Origin: Paenibacillus validus NBRC 15382
Lineage (GTDB): Bacteria; Bacillota; Bacilli; Paenibacillales; NBRC-103111
Direction of reading: 5' to 3'
DNA length: 64,000 nt
NCBI RefSeq assembly: GCF_004000985.1
Contig: NZ_BIMH01000006.1
Coordinates: 117,722 to 181,721 of the forward strand
The notes under the pieces were generated by a model, which was not told the origin of the DNA, did not search any database, and worked only from the letters and a program-made list of their open reading frames with translations. This document shows, in pieces, positions 62,561-64,000 of this stretch; position 1 is the first letter of the stretch; each line of letters starts with the position of its first letter. A program made the position numbers and the translations under genes.

Positions 62561-64000
62561 TTACTCCTTAAAGTAAACCGTCGACAAATCCTGGACGTAA
62601 AGCGGATATTGCTTGTATCCGTCCAGCTTTTTGTTCAATGCCACATTGAGGTTCGGATCCATGATATAAACAGCGGCAGCGTCATTCGACAAAATCGTTT
62701 GGACTTGTTTATACAGCGCCACTCGTTTGGCGTCGTCGACTTCCGTCACCGCCGCTTTCAGCGTTTTATCGAACTCGTCGCTCTTGTAGTTAAAGAAGTT
62801 ATTCGCGGAATCGGACAAATATTTATTCAAGATTTGGTAAGGATCCAGCTTCCCGTCCAGTCCGATGATGTTCAAATCGTAATTGCGGTTTTTGTAAATC
62901 CGGTCCAGCCATACCGCCCATTCCACCGGTTCAATCTTCACTTTAATACCGACTTTCGCCAGCTGCTGCACGATCACTTGGGCCGTATCGACATGAAATT
63001 GATAGTTGGACGGAACCGAGAGCGTCGTTTCAAAGCCGTCTTTGTAGCCGGCTTCAGCAAGCAGACTCTTGGCTTTGTCGAGATTCGTCTTATAGGTGTC
63101 TTCCAGACCGGCCTGATAGTACTTGGACAAGACGGGGCTGAGATTGGAGCCGAGCTTCGTTCCGTTGCCGAGCGCCACCCCTTTGATGATCTCATCCTTG
63201 TCGATGGCGTAATTGATTGCCTGACGGACTTTAATATCGTTGAACGGTTTCCGCGAAATGTTGAAGGTCATCAGCTGGACCAGGTTTTGCGGTGCGCTAA
63301 GCTTGGTGTAGCTATCCCCCAGGGTTGAAATCGGGTCGTTTCCGATCCGCGGATAAATGTCGGCTTCGCCTGATTTAAGAGCCGCCAGAGAAGCGGTGGC
63401 ATCCGTGATGATCCGGAACTCGACTTTGTCCAATGAGGGAACGCCTTTCACGTAGTAATCGGCAAACTTCTCCACGACAAGACGCTGTCCCGGGACGTAT
63501 TCTTTGAATTTAAAGGGCCCGGTGCCGATTGGAAGCTTGTTGCTGTCTTGATAATCTTTAGGAATGACGGTTGCCGTAAGTGCCGTCAAGAATGAAGAAT
63601 TGTTCTTTTTCAATGTAATGACGACGGTGCCTGCATCAGACGCCTCGATCGCTTGCACATCCTGGAATGCCGGATTTAGCGGCTTGCCGGTAGCGGTGCC
63701 GGCCAAACGATCGTAGGAAAATTTAACATCCTGCGAAGTAACGGGATTGCCGTTATGAAATTTGACGCCGCTGCGAAGCTTGAACGTATAAGTCAGACCG
63801 TCCGGCGATACTTGATAAGACTCGGCGACGGCCGGGAGAAGCTCCCCTTTCTCGTTAGGCTTCAGCAGTCCTTCAAAAACATTGAACAGTACTTCGGACG
63901 TGCCCGCAGCAACCGCAAGATGAGGGTCCAGGTAGTCGAGATCTTGAGGGATAAGGACTACAACGTTGCCTCCCTCTTTCTTCCCTCCGCTTGTATTTTT
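62561..64000 (-). CDS. DppA/OppA-type substrate-binding protein (5' end beyond the window)
   Basis: 480 codons stay open to the right edge; the start and signal peptide lie outside. It begins in the window with a Gly/Lys-rich linker and VLIPQDLDYLDPHLAVAAGT, then FEGLLKPNEKGEL and LRSGVKFHNGNPVTSQDVKF, all typical of family 5 peptide/nickel-binding proteins. First gene of the five-gene importer (A-B-C-D-F order). Ligand may be a peptide, nickel chelate, glutathione or another small molecule. Confidence 0.9.
   Translation of the reverse strand, partial: KNTSGGKKEGGNVVVLIPQDLDYLDPHLAVAAGTSEVLFNVFEGLLKPNEKGELLPAVAESYQVSPDGLTYTFKLRSGVKFHNGNPVTSQDVKFSYDRLAGTATGKPLNPAFQDVQAIEASDAGTVVITLKKNNSSFLTALTATVIPKDYQDSNKLPIGTGPFKFKEYVPGQRLVVEKFADYYVKGVPSLDKVEFRIITDATASLAALKSGEADIYPRIGNDPISTLGDSYTKLSAPQNLVQLMTFNISRKPFNDIKVRQAINYAIDKDEIIKGVALGNGTKLGSNLSPVLSKYYQAGLEDTYKTNLDKAKSLLAEAGYKDGFETTLSVPSNYQFHVDTAQVIVQQLAKVGIKVKIEPVEWAVWLDRIYKNRNYDLNIIGLDGKLDPYQILNKYLSDSANNFFNYKSDEFDKTLKAAVTEVDDAKRVALYKQVQTILSNDAAAVYIMDPNLNVALNKKLDGYKQYPLYVQDLSTVYFKE

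Noticed and set aside
1..64000. CRISPR arrays, tRNA/rRNA genes, prophage or intact insertion sequences
   Set aside because: Looked for by eye across the window; no regularly spaced repeats, tRNA cloverleaf-type sequences, transposase or phage genes were seen.

Overview
The window looks like a chromosomal piece of an endospore-forming Paenibacillus-like Bacillota. The grounds are an alpha/beta-type small acid-soluble spore protein gene at the left edge, strong AGGAGG-type ribosome binding sites, frequent TTG and GTG starts, B. subtilis-type cre and LexA boxes, and an ABC sugar importer without its own ATPase. No tRNA, rRNA, CRISPR array, phage or intact insertion sequence was seen.

Layout. 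0-14 kb: housekeeping and stress genes. These are the spore protein, an SplB-like radical SAM protein behind a LexA-like box, a FetAB-type exporter, an aromatic-acid-exporter-like protein, the molybdate module modB-modA with a divergent HTH/binding-domain regulator, an HNH protein, small membrane proteins, 1-pyrroline-5-carboxylate dehydrogenase and a PatB/MalY C-S lyase. 13.4-18.5 kb: an ECF sigma factor joined in frame to the outer part of its presumed anti-sigma factor, two shikimate-pathway genes (DAHP synthase and shikimate kinase), a nitroreductase and an AraC regulator.

18.6-43 kb: two long minus-strand sugar operons that dominate the window. Operon A (28943 to 18802) has a KDPG-type aldolase, two Gfo/Idh/MocA dehydrogenases, an AroE-like dehydrogenase, a cupin phosphoglucose isomerase, two TIM-barrel isomerases and an RbsABC-type importer. 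Operon B (42881 to 29914) has a fucose-isomerase-like enzyme, two zinc dehydrogenases, a cupin, a Gfo/Idh/MocA dehydrogenase, a CUT1 importer, an FGGY kinase, a phosphotriesterase-like lactonase/hydrolase and a 2-hydroxyacid dehydrogenase. Two paralogous DeoR regulators meet tail to tail between the operons. Three promoters share an almost identical core, and perfect cre sites lie just before both importer blocks. The substrates cannot be named from sequence.

43-53 kb: small proteins, one behind a probable c-di-GMP-I riboswitch; an aldehyde dehydrogenase with an upstream cre; a guanine-type purine riboswitch whose terminator overlaps its own aptamer, before an NCS2 purine permease; a decayed ABC ATPase; and a three-subunit molybdenum hydroxylase of the xanthine dehydrogenase family. 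Molybdate uptake (4.7-6.1 kb), the purine permease and the hydroxylase fit one purine or N-heterocycle theme.

53-64 kb: an organosulfur module (flavin monooxygenase plus SsuABC-like importer) behind a leader containing an intrinsic terminator, then a metallophosphoesterase and a dipeptide/nickel-type ABC operon whose binding-protein gene runs off the right edge.
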